Below, one piece after another: positions 1-14,288 of a DNA stretch of 64,000 bases. The first letter of the stretch is position 1. Each line of letters begins with the position of its first letter. The notes beneath the pieces were generated by a model. That model ran no database searches. It was given only the letters and a program-made list of their open reading frames with translations, and had not been told where the DNA came from. Source of the DNA: Corticium candelabrum. Lineage: Eukaryota > Porifera > Homoscleromorpha > Homosclerophorida > Plakinidae. A program made the translations under genes and the position numbers. Where the stretch lies: the NCBI RefSeq assembly GCF_963422355.1, contig NC_085105.1, forward strand, positions 1,068,001 through 1,132,000, written 5' to 3'.

Positions 1-529
1 ATCAAATGGCACATACTAATCGTTGCATATGCTGACAAGATCACTAGCACTAAAATGGTTAGTGTACTCACTCTCCAGCGTCTTTGGCTAGTCCACACCA
101 ATCTCTCCGAACAATGTCCAAGCCCTTCATTTCCTTCACATGACTAGTCGATCCTAATAACAAGCAAACGGTTAGCAAGTACCTATCAACAGCCCTGCAA
201 AACAAGAGTTGCTACCATCACTGTTCACTTGTAATACAACAGCTGCATACCTACACGTTTAATCATGAATTAATACAAAGTGAGGATAAGATTTATGCAA
301 CCATAATTAATGTGTGTGCACATACTGGTATTTGTTTAACCACTAATTACTGCTAGTCTAGCTTTCTATGCTACTCCCTGCACAACTGAAAATCTACAGA
401 ATGAACACAACAACAATTACTTTTTTTTCTTCAGCAGTAACATTGACCTGAAAATTCCATCAATACCAATTTCTACCTGCCTGTACAATTTGTTCACTTC
501 TGCTTGGATCTGATAAAAACAATTCAATA

Positions 530-587
<58 letters not shown>

Positions 588-2614
588 GTAATGGCAATAT
601 CACAGTGACTAATTTTAGTTGTCCTACCCTCTGTCCTATTTGATAGACTTGCTGTAGGTCTGTGCAGTTTGTATTAATCATGATTGAGTCGGTATCTCCA
701 TAGATGACTTCCAAATTCAACTAAGAAACACACCAATAAACACTGACAAAGACTCTCAATGCCAATACTCAACAGTAAAAACAGCATACAGACTAGAAAA
801 CAAATGAATCCATTTAGCATTTTCCACACCTGTGGAGACCTGAGTACTGCAAAAACGTAAAGTCTTGCAGTACACACAAGATACACACACATAGACCACA
901 GTAAACAAAAAAAAACATTCTAAATTCGAGAGTAACAAACTACAGAAATACAAATAAATAAATAAACGAACAGACAAACAGAGATGACATATGACAATGA
1001 TAAACATGTAAACAAAACATGTGGTGAAACATATCATAATAGGACTTCAAAGCAAAGACACAACATGACAACTTGCTACTTACTGTCTGCGCAAGGTCTT
1101 TTGTTTTCAGCAGAATCTGAAAGAAAAATCACAAGAGTACACCAATCTCCTACAATAAATACAGTTTCCACCAAAGTAACAAATGCCAACCAAACCCAAA
1201 CAAAAACACAATGAAGCACAAATTAATTATAAGTAATGCCACACAACATCATGATTTCACAGACAAGCCACTCCATTGCTTAGAACACCTACCTCCCGAC
1301 CTTTCCCTGTCACCAAAGCAGCCAGTGGTTTAGCATAAAAACGAGAATGGGAAAATCCAAGACATCCATACATGCTGTTGGCAGTCAGTTTGAGAGCTTG
1401 CTGACGGATATTAAACTATAAAATAAGATTAAAACAATGAGGGTAAACACAAATAGGAGAAGACTGTAGCAACAGACTTGCAGGTATTGCTCATCATCTC
1501 TGTCCACTGATTTCATTAGTTTCTTCACCTAAATTTGTCAACACTAGTATAAGGTCGCACATCATGGCTTCACAACTTAATAAACATTATATATTAAACA
1601 GAATGCATCATGCATTTGAGTCCTAGAGAGTCACTGTGTTATGAAAAGTTGTGAAGTCTACTTTCAATTGGAAGTAAGCAAGTTTCTGAAGTACTGTCTT
1701 GTCCGACTAAGAATGATGAATATAGCAGAAACTTAAAACAAGCTCATAGAGCTAATGGTCCCTAACTCTGATAGAAATACAACAAAGTCTCAACTGACCA
1801 TTTGGCGGTCTATGCATGACTCAAGTGCATTCACGTCATAGGATGCTGTAAAGAAAAGCAGTGCGTCGTCAATTTAGTTAGGCTTCCATTCCTATGCAAT
1901 AAAGAAGTTCTTAACATAGCAAATGAAAGCCTTTACTTGATTTCTATCCCCTACAATCTGCAATTTAATTAATGTGTGCAATACTAGACCACAAGTCCAG
2001 CTGTTGAAAGAAAACAAGTGCAGATGCATTCCAACTGTATTATTGGTATGTGTGTCTGAAATAGACTTTGTATGTTATAGGGATGCTTCTCAGTAGCTTC
2101 CAATGCAATATCAAAATTTCAAACCTGACAATTTTTCATAGCCAAACATTTGTATTTGTATAAGTTCAAATAAAGAGAATGACTTCAAACCATACATACC
2201 TCTCTTCTTCTTTCAACTAAAGCCCTGATCTGAGTTGGCAAGACTCCCTGATCAACACTGGAATCTGGAAGATCAACTAGCATTTCTTCATCTTCCCCTA
2301 GATCCTAATCAGCCAGTAAATATGCGATAACATTAATAGCCTATTACCAGTAGTTGAGATCTCAAGACCTTACATTGGTACTGTAACTGTGTTTGCTTCT
2401 GTCAATTGTTGTAAAGCAAATGTTGTATTCCTGAATGATGGATGGGTAAAGACTGTTGAAGTCAAGGAGCAGAATGAAACGATCATATAATCCTGTAACA
2501 CAAGCAAATCAATCAAATGTAGCAACAAAGCAAGTAATAAACTTCAAAGAAACAGAAAGAGGCATAGTCAACACTCATGCATGCGCAAGCACACATGCAC
2601 ACACATGCAACCAT

Positions 2615-2666
<52 letters not shown>

Positions 2667-5600
2667 TCTTAAACATGTAGTGCTGTACCCTTTTTTGGTT
2701 CTAAAACCAGTCCTCCAGTGTACTTTGATTTTCGTTTGCCTTTCTTTGACCCTGTCTTTATTGTGTCATCGTTAGGGTCAACAGGATCCGCCTGATCAGA
2801 AGCAACAACTTTAGTAAACTTGACATTGTACTTTTGCATTATTGTCTGACAGGTGCAGATGTCTTGTTGGCACTCCATGATTTGTCTGGACAAATGTAAT
2901 TCCTGCAAAGAAATTATTTGTGGTATAGCAATGCATTATGAAATAGAAACTTTCAGACATTAAAAGCAATGACCTATTTACACAAAATGTAAATGACTAC
3001 ATAGCTGCCCCTGAAAGATAAAATATTGAACAGTACTTATGTCTGAGTTCTGGCTTAATGACTACACCGCATATTGATAAGCTGTCTCTAAATATCGTTC
3101 CCATTATTCAATGCTTATTGAAACAACATTTACTTATTTATTATTATTAAGTATTACTGACAGACACTGAACATTGAAGACTGCATCAATGTCATAAACA
3201 TTTCCGTTTGACATATCATAGTATGATACCACTAATGTGTACCAGAAAAATCATGGTGTATTACTACAGTAACACACACCATCAAGTTACAAAAGTCAAC
3301 TCCTACGCAGAAAGCACTTGCACTAACAGCAACTACACCTGTCTAATTCAAATGGTATAACTAGTGTTCCAAATTTTTATGGCAGATGTAGTCGTCACCT
3401 TGGCAACCTCACAAAATTTCAGTCTCTAAGGAGTTTAGGACTGTTACATATACATTAATACCAAATAGTGATAATTGAAATAATTGGTCATCAAATGACA
3501 ACTTGACCACCACTCTTTTGAACACTGACACTATTTTTAGAGCAAAGTAGATGATATGGCCTTGGACAACAATACGTGCATTTGAAAGATCCAGCAATGT
3601 CAGTGCTTTCAGTTGCTGATTTGTTAGCTTCTGGTGCTGAATTATCTGAATAGCATTTTTTTGTCTTTATAAATGCTCCTGAGATCGCTTTGTCTCTGTA
3701 TCTCTCCCGTGCATTCTGATTGGAAGACTAATAGATGAGTGGACAAAGACACAAACAGCTTAACATACCATATAGACATATGAACTAACAAACAGCAGTA
3801 TAATTTGCAGATAAAAGATTAAATGGGCAACCAAACAAAAAGACATAAACCATGAAATCCTGCATATGTTTTACTTTTCATGAAACGCATGAAGAAGAAG
3901 AAACTCATTTCTCTCAGACCTCCCACCCAAAAGAGTTCTTGTCTGCACAACATCTTGTTAAAACAAATAATTGTATAGATATTACCAAACGCACCAAAAT
4001 GTTGCCACAGATGTTGGTTATTTGTACAGCAAGTGGCAAGACCTAAGGTGTCATCATCAGAGTAACAAAAAATCATGTACTTGCAGTTATGAACTTACGT
4101 TCAACTCAAACATGATGCCATAACACAGTGAGGCATCATTCTAAGAATACAAAATCAGTCACAGCCTAAGAGCCAAACCATCAAAATGAATGTGTTAGTG
4201 AGCATGCATGAGCATAGTCAAGCAAAACAGCGAAAGAACATACTACAAGCCATTACCAGCGTGTGATCAAGTAACTTTAACAGATCTGGTGATTGTCTGA
4301 TAAACAATAGCAGTACAGTTACACACAATAATGCCACACACAAATTGACAACTTACCCAAACATTTTTTGTAAATCTTCATTGTCAATAGCTACACGCTT
4401 GCGTTTCAACACAACTTGAGTCAATGCTAAGAATAATAGAGAAACAAAGACACTTTACAATAATAATGTGTAGAGTATTTCAAGTTGATTTTGTCATTAA
4501 GGTTGAATAGCAGCTAAACTCAAGAACAACCTTGTACAGCATGTTTAGTGTGGCCGACCACTCCAATACAATTGAGTATGCTTGATACAACCATTCTACA
4601 AATACTTTAAAATATAATATTATCAAAATCCTAGAATGCTATCGCTGTGATGCAAACAATGGGTGATCATCTACATGTTGTTGGAACATTCTGCACCTTG
4701 GTCAGCAAGAAATAAATTCTATATTTAATTAAAAGCATTACTTAAAATGTCCATTTGGTTGTATCCATGAACAGTGTTTCTATTCTGATTACAGTTTCTC
4801 AATTAACAGCCACTGAAACTCAACAAACATTGAACTGAATTGCACATCACCTGTCAGATCATAACTAGAACATCTTATCAGCTCCTTTGATGACAGTTTC
4901 ACATCACACATCATGCGTCCTGCCATTGCAATTCTTTCACCAGTACTCACACCAAATCCACCTGGTCCTGACAAACGAGGCATGATTGATCGTCTCAAAC
5001 GACCAACACGAGACCAGTGAGGAACTTTTTCATGTGCAAGTCGATGTAATAGAACATCCAACTCAAAACCAACCATGTCGTGACCAATGATAAGGTCAGG
5101 ATCAATTTTATGAATTTTAGCAACAAAAAATGCTAGCATTGCTCGCTCTGAAGATGTCACTTCTATCTTGGTGTGCTAGTCAATAAACAGAAAATCATAA
5201 ATAAGGAGCAATCAAAATTTCTAGCAGTTACATAATTCTTGACTTGAGAAGTGAAGTCGTGTGGAAACAGTTGATCATTCAGCTTTCGCACACCTGAAAC
5301 ACAGCAAATCTAAAAACTAAGCTGCTGCAACAAGTTGAGAAAGGTTCAAACATCTATACACAGTCAAATAGACTCAATTTCCTGTTAGTCTCTGTGTGAG
5401 CATGTGGTGCGTGTGCATTTTTGTTTGTATGTGTGTGCACATTTCCTACCACCTGCATAGCGTTGGGGGAGGGGGATGGAGAAGGCTATAGCCCCCAAAC
5501 ATTTTGGTCGTGTCACTCCGGTTCAAGCAGAACTATGAGTTACTAACCAGTCCACTTAATCTTAGAGTAGTATGTAATGTTGACGACGACGTTGACTACC

Positions 5601-8600
5601 TCTTTGATAATACACATCATCATTTCAGTACAATAAAACCAGTGTCAAGAAGTCATGAACACGTGAAATGAGCATACCCATCACTTTTACGACATTTGCT
5701 ATGCTATCCGGCAATGGCAGAGTAACAAAGACCGCATCAAATAGGCAGAAGCCTATCCATCAACTAGTTTTCAAGGTCGACAACCCGGCTGACCAGAGAA
5801 TGGAATCTCCAGCTGCTCCGCTACCTAACAATTTGCATGCACTCCGTACTTTCTCCACTTTGTGCTCAGGCTATTCTAGCTAACTAGCTAGGCCTATGGC
5901 TTGCTACATTACGCGAAAAGCTAAAATTGGTCAATGCCGGTTTGCACTGAATTAGTATTCTAGATACTATTGTTATCGAGATGCCATCTAATTTAACAAT
6001 CGGAGCCTTGAAAACCTTTCTTGGCACGAACTGTAAAAGTGTTTCGGTTCCACCCTTTACGCACACTGACGGCACTCAGTCCCGCAGTATATTTGTAACC
6101 TGAAATCGATACTCTTTACTTACATGCATACAAACTGTAAGCAAGGAAGTAAAAAGTAAACAATTGGGCGTGGTTTGCAAGTAAAAATGAGCGTGGTTTG
6201 CAGCCTAATTTATTAGACACCAAACTTGAGGACAACGCTACCGCCACCTAGTCACTGATGGCTTCATGTTCCGTCTAAGTATGTCATGTAAATACTGTAA
6301 TAATCTCTATGCCATTTCTATTTCTGTTGCATCTACAACTCGCATTATGAGAAAACTTACAAGCCACATGGCTCTGAAAATGATGTTTAGGAGCTGCTTT
6401 GTCAATATGAACAGCAGAGTTTATCAACGAACCAATTGCAACGATCTACAAACAACAGCACCAACACTTCATTAGCAAACTCAAACAATAGATCACGTCC
6501 CATCCTACACATCAGAACATCATAAATCATATTTCCTGCTCTAAACGTTTTTTCTTAATTAACTACGGCAAAAATAATGCTCACAGTAAGGTGTTTTCAA
6601 ATTTGTACAAGACAATCTGACGCTTTCTTTAAAAACAAACCAAAAATATGCCTTAGATTTTGATGAACTCAACCTTTAAGACTTTTGAATTAAATTCTCA
6701 TTACTTATTATGCATGAATTGCAGGATAAAAATAACTTGCTTGACTTCAAGTGAAAAATATACCTCGTGTGTATGTGTCTTTGAATTCAATATGGTTTTC
6801 ATGGCAATGCTCATCACAACCTACCACCACAGCAGTTAATGAAGACACATCAACAATTCAGTATCATCACACACCAGTGGTGGTGGTGGTTCTTGCTTTG
6901 GAGCTACTTCGATTAAGTCTGGTTTATCCAACTCAACTTCCACTTTGCACCAACTGATTGACTGGGAAAGTGGTCCTGGAAAACAAAGTTCAAGTGTTCT
7001 TAATTTCAGTCTTTAGGTTCGCTGTCTTTCTGTCATATGTCTTCCTCGTTGCCCGTCTGGCTGTCTATATGTTCCTGTCCCAAATACTTCATCTACTGTA
7101 ACTCTTTCTACATAATGTGTCTCAGCCAACATGTTGTTTAATTATGCTTCACTCTCACTAAATCTGTACCTGTGTACAGTCCAAATGTCTTACTGCGGCC
7201 TGTTGGTCTTTCACTATGCTATTCATCTCTCTTGCCATCTACAATGCCCCAAGTTGTTATTTCTCTGAAGTTACACGTTTGATACCATGCAACACCATGA
7301 TGGCGGCATCAGTTAATTAAACTTTAGTTGACATTTGATGAGCTGTCTACATCAATCATCCACTGTCTAGGTAAGATGTCACAGCAATATCAATCTCTAT
7401 GTGGTCTATTTCCAACCAACCTCAACCCACTCAACTGTCTGTTGAACTAGCCACATTATCAAGTTCCCTATGTCTCATGTCAGCATCATTTTATCACTCA
7501 CTAGGATTCTTGATGTGCAGCCAGCTAGGGCCTTTCAGTCTCTGTTGGATTATCAACAATTCAAGACTAAAAACAAGATAAACCACTACTATCTGACACA
7601 ACATAAATAAATAATTTGCCAAAAACCCCTCACCTTGATGTATTGGTTCCAAACACATGACAGAAGGTGTTGCCACTCATATCCGAAGGAAGCGGAGGGT
7701 AGTCAGCCTACCAAGCAAATATTTACAATCATCATTTTATCTGTGTGTCTCCTTGCCTGTCTGTCCTTTTTATAATAAAAAAGTCCATGTGACAAGACAT
7801 GAACTGGTGTTTACGCCTGTCATATGCACTTACACATCCAACCAGAAACAAAAAGAAACATGTCTGCTTATGTGTTTGCCTTTGAACAATCCCGTCTCTC
7901 TATCCACTCACATAAATATACATAATTATAGATATTGGTCAGTTTCTCAGTGTTGTCATCCTAACGAATGTGTTGCTAGTCCAAATTGTTTTACTCACAG
8001 AATATTTGACTTCAAGATACTCAGAAAACTTGGGCACTCCCGGTACATCAAAGCAGTAGTTTTTTGAAACACGCTAAAATACAAAGCAACTACTTAAGTC
8101 AGAATAAATCAATTAATGCATTAGCAACTAACCTTTGAGGTAAATTTCATGATCTTGAACCGGCTGGCAACTTTCTCATCAAATTCCTACAAAAAATCAC
8201 CAACTCATTCCTTTAGAGTTATTTCTATACAGTAAGTAACAGATTGTTACATGGATTATAGTGAAAACCATTATACTGTACGTTTGTATTAAACTTTTAA
8301 GCATGCACTTTTGTTGACTTAAGTAAGATGTTAAAAATAAAGAGTAATAATTCCCTGGAAGTGCTGCCCTCTAGATATCAGTTGTTACACAAGTGGCAGG
8401 TACTTATGGCATTTATGGCACTAGTTAAATTGAAACCTCACAAGATTATCAACAAGATAATTTTTTCTATTGGTGTACGTAATAGTTGCCTAAGTATTCA
8501 CTCTACTAACTCACTTTGTAAACATCCATTATTGATACATCTTCATCTGTTGCCTTTCCCAAAGAGTTAAGAACCTGCAAAATACCAAACTGAATGTCAG

Positions 8601-11600
8601 CATCTACGCACAAATAACATGCACTTGCCTTTTCTCTTGGAAGGAAGTACATCTGCCGAGGAATGTTTTGTACAACAACGCAACAGCTGGCATGACGGCA
8701 GACACTTAGTTAAACTTTAAAGGTAAGACAAGTAAATCCTCTCTACCGATTACCTGACATGAGTCTTTGCTGACTCAATCCAAACTTTTCCAAACAAGTA
8801 AACAGTTCCTACAAAAAGAAGCAGCAAGCGAATATTTATTGCTCACAAAACAAGTCAATTCTTATGTCTTTCCCATCAAGTAATATCAACCTGGCTGTTT
8901 TGCCTCTTCATGTGCATCAAGCCAATAGAACTGAAGAACTTCACTACCTAAAAAGTGACAAAATTATGACAAAACATAAACATAAACTAACAGTAAGTCA
9001 TCAACAATTCATTTAAATCTCACCGTCAATGTCTTGTAAAGGCAAAGATGAAGTGTCAATATCGGGAGCTGTAACTAGCTGCAAGACAAAAATTTGTTAC
9101 CAGACAATGGCATGAGAAATTGACACCACGGGTAGTAAGCAACACAAGACACAACCTAAAAGATCATTTGTGACAACAAAATTACAAAAACCATCTAGCA
9201 CCTCTTGTTTTGATGAAGAAAGCTGGTCACGCACAGTTTCCCATCCGACTGAGTCTAGCAGGTCTAGCCTATCAAATCACCAACACATCACATCACACAA
9301 AAATGCACAAGAAAAAATGAGACATAGCAGAGTGACAAAACAAGAAGAGGAAGATGAACACACAGGGGCATTTCCACTAGAGCCTAAACCGGTTTAACAA
9401 GTCATTTAGACTAAGCTGGTTTAATTAAGAATTGACTTGTTTCCACCTGCACTAAACCAGTTATATTTTAAACCTAAACCGCTTTCTTAAACCTACTTCA
9501 AAGTAGTTTAGGTTGAACTGTCACGTGACAGTAGCGCGCTTGTTTAGATGGCTTCTGACAACCGCGTTTTGATGATATTGACTATTTTGCTGAGATAGGA
9601 TAAGGGTCGTTAATTAACTAGGGGAAAGAAATCAGCAGCTACGGAGGGAGAGAGAGAGAGAAGCCAATGTCCTTGGTCATTGTCATGCAAATTCCTACTA
9701 GCAGATGCTGAATCAGTGAAAACCAACAGTTGCTCTGACTTGGTGACACAGCAGCCCAATACTTCAAACTAAGGCATTCGTAGACAGTTTGTTTTGCACA
9801 TCCCAAATGTGCAAGTCCCTAGTGAAAACAGTCGCTTTCTTGAACGGGTTGAGTTTTAAAATGTGTTTAAGCTAAACTAGTTTAATTAAGGTGCAGCTAG
9901 TGGAAACACGGCCACAGTCTGATACTCACATAGACATGCATGAATGATAAGTGTCCACGCAGACAAACTGCAAGCAGCCACAGTTAATATGCACAAAGAC
10001 AAAACCAGATACACTATAGACGATTACCAGAAAGAGTGAAACAGGTATACAGTCACAAATCTTACACAACAACTGGTTCCCGGACTTTCTGTCCAGATGT
10101 GGCAGTTGAGTGACTGATGGCAGCCTCCTATAATGTAAAGTATAAATTACATATGTCTCTCTGTATATGTATTGTGCCAACACATATATATTTCAAAGCT
10201 ACAATATAACCAACCAACCTGATGTATATTAGGATTCACAAAATTGTCATCATTTAGGTCATCCCATCCACTGCCTTCGATGTCAGCCCTGTCGTGATAT
10301 TCATAAGTAAGCAACAAGAGAAAAATAAACAGACAATAAAGCAAACAGAAACACCAGACACATACTGCATGTCACTAATGTCCATATCTGTGACTTCATT
10401 GTCCATATGCCCTTCACTCTCCTTTTCAAGTCTGTCAATATCATCACGTCTCTGCATATCATCACTTCCATGTTTGACTGCACCACGACTTTCAGATTTC
10501 GATTGAAAAAATTCAATCCTCTTGCTGCTGCTTTCTCTAAAATTTGCACTTTGCTTTGGTGTTGAACATGTCGTGTCTTCTGGCAGATCTTCAGGCTTCT
10601 GTTGATAAAGAGGAGAATACGCTCTTTGTTGTGATACAAGCTACAGCAACATAGGCATTAACTAATGATATGCAGACAAAACATACAGACATAGATAATG
10701 ACATTTCAATATTGGTTAGTAATTTCAGCAATTTTGCCTGAGTAAAAACAGCAAGCCAACTATTGTCTCACAGTGTCACTTGTTTGCTGTATCAACATAT
10801 AAATTATTAGAACCTGGTGGCAAGAGCATCTATTAAATCTCCAACTTCAAGCATGCAGGTTCTACAAAAAATCTGCTTCCTTCCTTCACACTGTCTTCTG
10901 TGCAGTACAGTTTTGTGCGACTTAAAAAGTTTTCTTTATACAAACAAAAACATGCTGGGATAACAGCATAAGTGATTTAGAAAAATATACATTGGTATTG
11001 CAAGTCTATTACTCGTATAGTACATGTACGTATCAATTTCAAATTACTGGTGTATGCAGTGGTGTAGACTTCTTGAGGCCATGACTCCTTCACATAATAT
11101 ACAGGTCAGATCACTTTCCATACAAAAACCTCCATGTAATACTTCAATCCTTTATTCTTCCTTTTCCCAGGCAAAGGCACCGGAGTGTGCTAACAAAATC
11201 AAAGCATAGTAAATAATTTAGATAAGTTGAAAGTGACATCCCATATTTTCAGATAATGAAACTGACATTCAAGTCATTCAAGATGTCGTCTAAAATTCCA
11301 TCATCACCGAGAGACAATGACTCCTAATGACAGCAAAACAAAATTAAGACAAACTGTTAATTTTTAGTGCAATAGAATAGTGTGTGTGTGTGTGTGCGCG
11401 CGCACGCGCACAACTCATTTCATTGTGTTTACATGTTTTAACTTTACAACCTCTTTTGCTTGTTTCTTTGGACCAACAGTTAGAAGCATGCTCTTGATGT
11501 TCTTTGGCTGGGTTGTCATTCGCTGAACATTCTACATAAATAAATACAAACGTCCAATAATGCAGATAACAACTGATTGAGGTCACATTAATTAAAGCAC

Positions 11601-12317
11601 ACAAACCGATTTCTTCTTCTTCTTCTCATCCAGTTTTGCTCGCTTGGCTGCTTGCATGGGCTGCTCTAAATCGTCATCAAATATCTCACGTCCATCATCA
11701 GCATACCCAGTTCCATCTTCACACAAATCAAAGTTTAAATTTTAACTACTAGGGGTTCATTTCTTTTACCTACTCCAGCTAATTCAGATTAGATGGATTA
11801 GCTAATCCAAGTAATCCAGCTAATCTATCCGATACGCGGACTAGACGGATTAGCTGGATTAGGTAAAAGAAATGCACCCTAGAACACATGTACAGATGGT
11901 AGAAATGATGTCAACGACATACCGTCGTCTATCACAAAGTCCTCTTCTCTGCGACGAGTGACAATGTCACCATACTCATCATCGTCAACTAGCTCGTACA
12001 CGTCTTCTACTTCCTTCGGCTAAACAAAATAGGAGACGTCATTTCAGTCCCTCATAGTCACGTGACTCTTTACCTTGTACTCTGGCCGAATACCAGATTT
12101 CGCTTGCCTGGAAACGATAACCAAATTTCTGTAAAAACCAAAGGCACAATTGAAAATGTTTTCGCTCGCCTAATCTTGTCCAGAGCAGCGACTTTGGCTG
12201 AATTTATTTTGCTTCGTCGAGACCTTCTGGGTTCTAAAGAACAAGTATTGTACGACCATAATGTCAAAAATAGCAGCTTGGATTTGTTCTACCATCCTCT
12301 CGAGAACTGGCTTGCAT
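1..12317 (-). CDS. POLA1: DNA polymerase alpha catalytic subunit (3' partial, many exons)
   Basis: This is the catalytic subunit of the nuclear primase-polymerase that starts replication. Reading leftward on the minus strand, exon 1 is 12317-12293 (starts MQASSRED), exon 2 12233-12170, exon 3 12107-12074 (SGIRPEYK) and exon 4 12019-11923 (acidic, DDDEYGDIV). About 11717-11608 has [26 protein letters not shown] lies near 8.9 kb and [14 protein letters not shown] near 8.78 kb. HVFGTNTS is near 7.65 kb. The inactive exonuclease-like region ([31 protein letters not shown]) is at 5160-4845. [18 protein letters not shown] is near 3.9 kb and [12 protein letters not shown] near 2.7 kb. Polymerase motif A (DFNSLYPSI) is near 2.42 kb, motif B (KLTANSMYG) near 1.4 kb and motif C (YGDTDS, the catalytic aspartates) near 0.69 kb. 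The leftmost exon ([10 protein letters not shown]) is at about 150-70. The thumb and C-terminal zinc motifs lie outside the window. Two introns appear to use GC donors. Identity is very secure; several exon ends are approximate. Confidence 0.95.
533..585. repeat. (AT)n microsatellite in a POLA1 intron
   Basis: About 26 uninterrupted AT dinucleotides lie between the exon carrying the YGDTDS motif and the next exon of POLA1. Such a tract can form a cruciform, but no function is implied. Confidence 0.95.
2615..2664. repeat. (CA)n microsatellite in a POLA1 intron
   Basis: This is a run of 25 CA units, preceded by a degenerate CA-rich stretch from about 2586. It lies just downstream (on the minus strand) of the exon encoding [12 protein letters not shown]. 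Confidence 0.95.
9365..9914. mobile_element. MITE-like element of about 550 bp in a POLA1 intron
   Basis: The left end reads GGGGCATTTCCACTAG and the right end is its imperfect inverse, CTAGTGGAAACACGGCC. Internal sequence near both ends carries inverted copies of a TTTAAACC/GGTTTAA motif. No coding capacity was recognised. It falls between POLA1 exons. A short ACA follows or precedes both ends, but a target duplication is not convincing. Confidence 0.65.
11750..11881. mobile_element. Foldback MITE, CATTTCTTTTACC family, copy 1
   Basis: This 132-bp element is almost entirely palindromic. The left end TAGGGGTTCATTTCTTTTAC matches the inverse of the right end (GTAAAAGAAATGCACCCTA). The interior is built of GGATTAG/CTAATCC motifs around a central CCGATACGCGG. 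It lies between POLA1 exons 4 and 5. A related copy is at 33953-34090. Confidence 0.8.
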
Positions 12318-14286
12318 GATTGATAAGTTGCGCCAAGAGCATCCGGGAGCTTTATTTCATTTCGCGCCAAAATGATTGTCCTATCTTGTAGTTTAGTACG
12401 CAATCACACTGACAGTACGTGTACAAGTATTTGTACACGTGTACTGTACCTGTAGGATTTCTGTAACTGTTGCGTAGATAGAATTTTTACTTCAAGTTTT
12501 AACATCACTTTGTCGCTGCGTCTAGATATGTTTTTTAAATTTTCTTTTTTCTCTTTTCAGCAGTGGCGTAACTAGGCACTAGAGGCAATTGCAACCGATA
12601 CAACTATTTCTGTAGCCTCGTTACCCAGGCCCTCTTGCGCGCCCTCTTAGAGTGCAAGAGGGCCTGAGTGCGAGGCGCTTGTCTGCCTCAAAATGGGCGT
12701 GGCTGTTAAAAAAATTGGGTGCCAGAAGAAAGGATCTGTAGTCTAGTTCTGTGCATATTCCTAGAGACTTTGAAGATCAACAAAGTGAACGAACAATCGC
12801 AGGCGAATTTTTTAGGTCCGGGATTTTGTGTTATATCCGCACAACAACCGCTAAACACTTAGTTAATTGCCCGTACAAACGAACGGGTTAATCAGCTAAT
12901 ATATACATATATCTATAATAGTAAATAAAGCTGTGTTTACCGTCGCTTCAGAGCGACGAGCGTAGCCTCATACCAGACCCTCTCGCGCCGTCGTGCCCGG
13001 TTCCCGTATCAGGGAGTGCCGTAGCACTCCCTATGTAGGGATGCGAAGAATCTAAAATGGCGCCCCATACAAAAATATCCAAACGCATCCGAACCGGATC
13101 TCTCAGAACTCATTACAGAGATCTCGGACCCACGTAGCGCTCAACTTCAAACGTTCCTAATGGTAGCCAGACTATCACCGCTGACACTATACGCCTCAGA
13201 AGCCAGCTATCGGCAAGTAAAAAAACCCGATTTATTCTTTTCACATTTCACATTTCACTGGAAGCAACTACAACGACGAGAGTCACACCAAACGATTCGC
13301 TCTTGTCCGAAGAATTGCACTGACCCACCAGCTAGAAATGTGCAATGTCACCTTGTACCTGCTTCGCACAACGCCATGTTGTTCCGGTCACGTGTGCACA
13401 TGTGACTACCGTTTGGAAGCCAAGCTGCCACTTCCACCTGCTGCTACATGCTGCTTACAGTTGCGTGTAGTTGAACATGTACGACTATGTTCAACGGCGC
13501 GGCGTCCTGGCTGACTCTCTGTGCATGTAAGCGTATCTCTTTCGTGGAACCCTAGGTAATGGGAGTTGTTTATAGATGCAATCAGTGGTATTACGTACAT
13601 CCGTCAGCTGCGACGTACATCCGTCAGCTGCTACGTACTTCCGTGTATGCTGAGCGTAACGTGGGAGTTGTCTAGAGATGCAGTCGGCAAGTAAACAGAC
13701 GCACACAGACAGATACACAGACAGACATACAGACGGACACACAGACGGACAGACAGATGGACACACGTACATGACAGAAAGACAGACAACAGGTACCGTT
13801 TGGAAGGCTAGCTGTTTTGGTCACGTGTGTACATGTGACTACCGTTTGGAAGGCTAGCTGCCACTTGTTTATAGCGCTAGGACTGTCATTTCCATTTCAG
13901 ACTACATACACATACTCGATGCATTATCCCTCTTTAGTTTCAAACTACATACACATACTACTATTTATCGGTCTATTACTGAAGACACCACTGAAATGTC
14001 AATGTACATTAATTATCGTGATATGGTTCACTTCGAAGTTGTGCGAAGCTGCATACCCGATTGTTATACTGTCTAGAAAGGTCACTTGAAAAGAAATACC
14101 GTAGCTAAACTGGGATGTGCAGCATCTAATTACAGCCTGGAATTCCTGGCCTAGGGTGGGAGGGGGTGCGGGACAGAGAGTGCAACCTCCATGTGGTCTG
14201 TCCTGGGGTTTTCGACATGAAAGTATTCTCACATGTTCAAAATGCTAAACACTCCGTTTACTAATACTGTCATTTCCATCTAAAAA
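12318..14286. other. Intergenic spacer upstream of POLA1, repeat-derived
   Basis: I see no convincing gene. GC-rich low-copy-looking repeats occur at 12610-12680 (an inverted CCCTCTTGC/GCAAGAGGG pair) and 12960-13035. A short tandem of CGTACATCCGTCAGCTG lies at 13595-13640. A degenerate (GACA)n-type array lies at 13690-13790. The phrase GTGACTACCGTTTGGAAG occurs at about 13403 and again at about 13834, so a fragment has been duplicated. The POLA1 promoter must lie near 12320-12420. Confidence 0.5.
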
Positions 14287-14288
14287 TA

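Noticed and set aside
2456-2775. Plus-strand open frames with His-Thr repeats
   Set aside because: They are translations of the (CA)n microsatellite in a POLA1 intron.
3409-3740. Possible POLA1 exon on the minus strand
   Set aside because: The expected POLA1 sequence here ([15 protein letters not shown]) is found at about 3878-3942 and continues at about 2902, so this stretch is intronic.
7657-8067. 136-codon plus-strand frame
   Set aside because: It is antisense to two POLA1 exons (HVFGTNTS and [13 protein letters not shown] regions) and has no homology.
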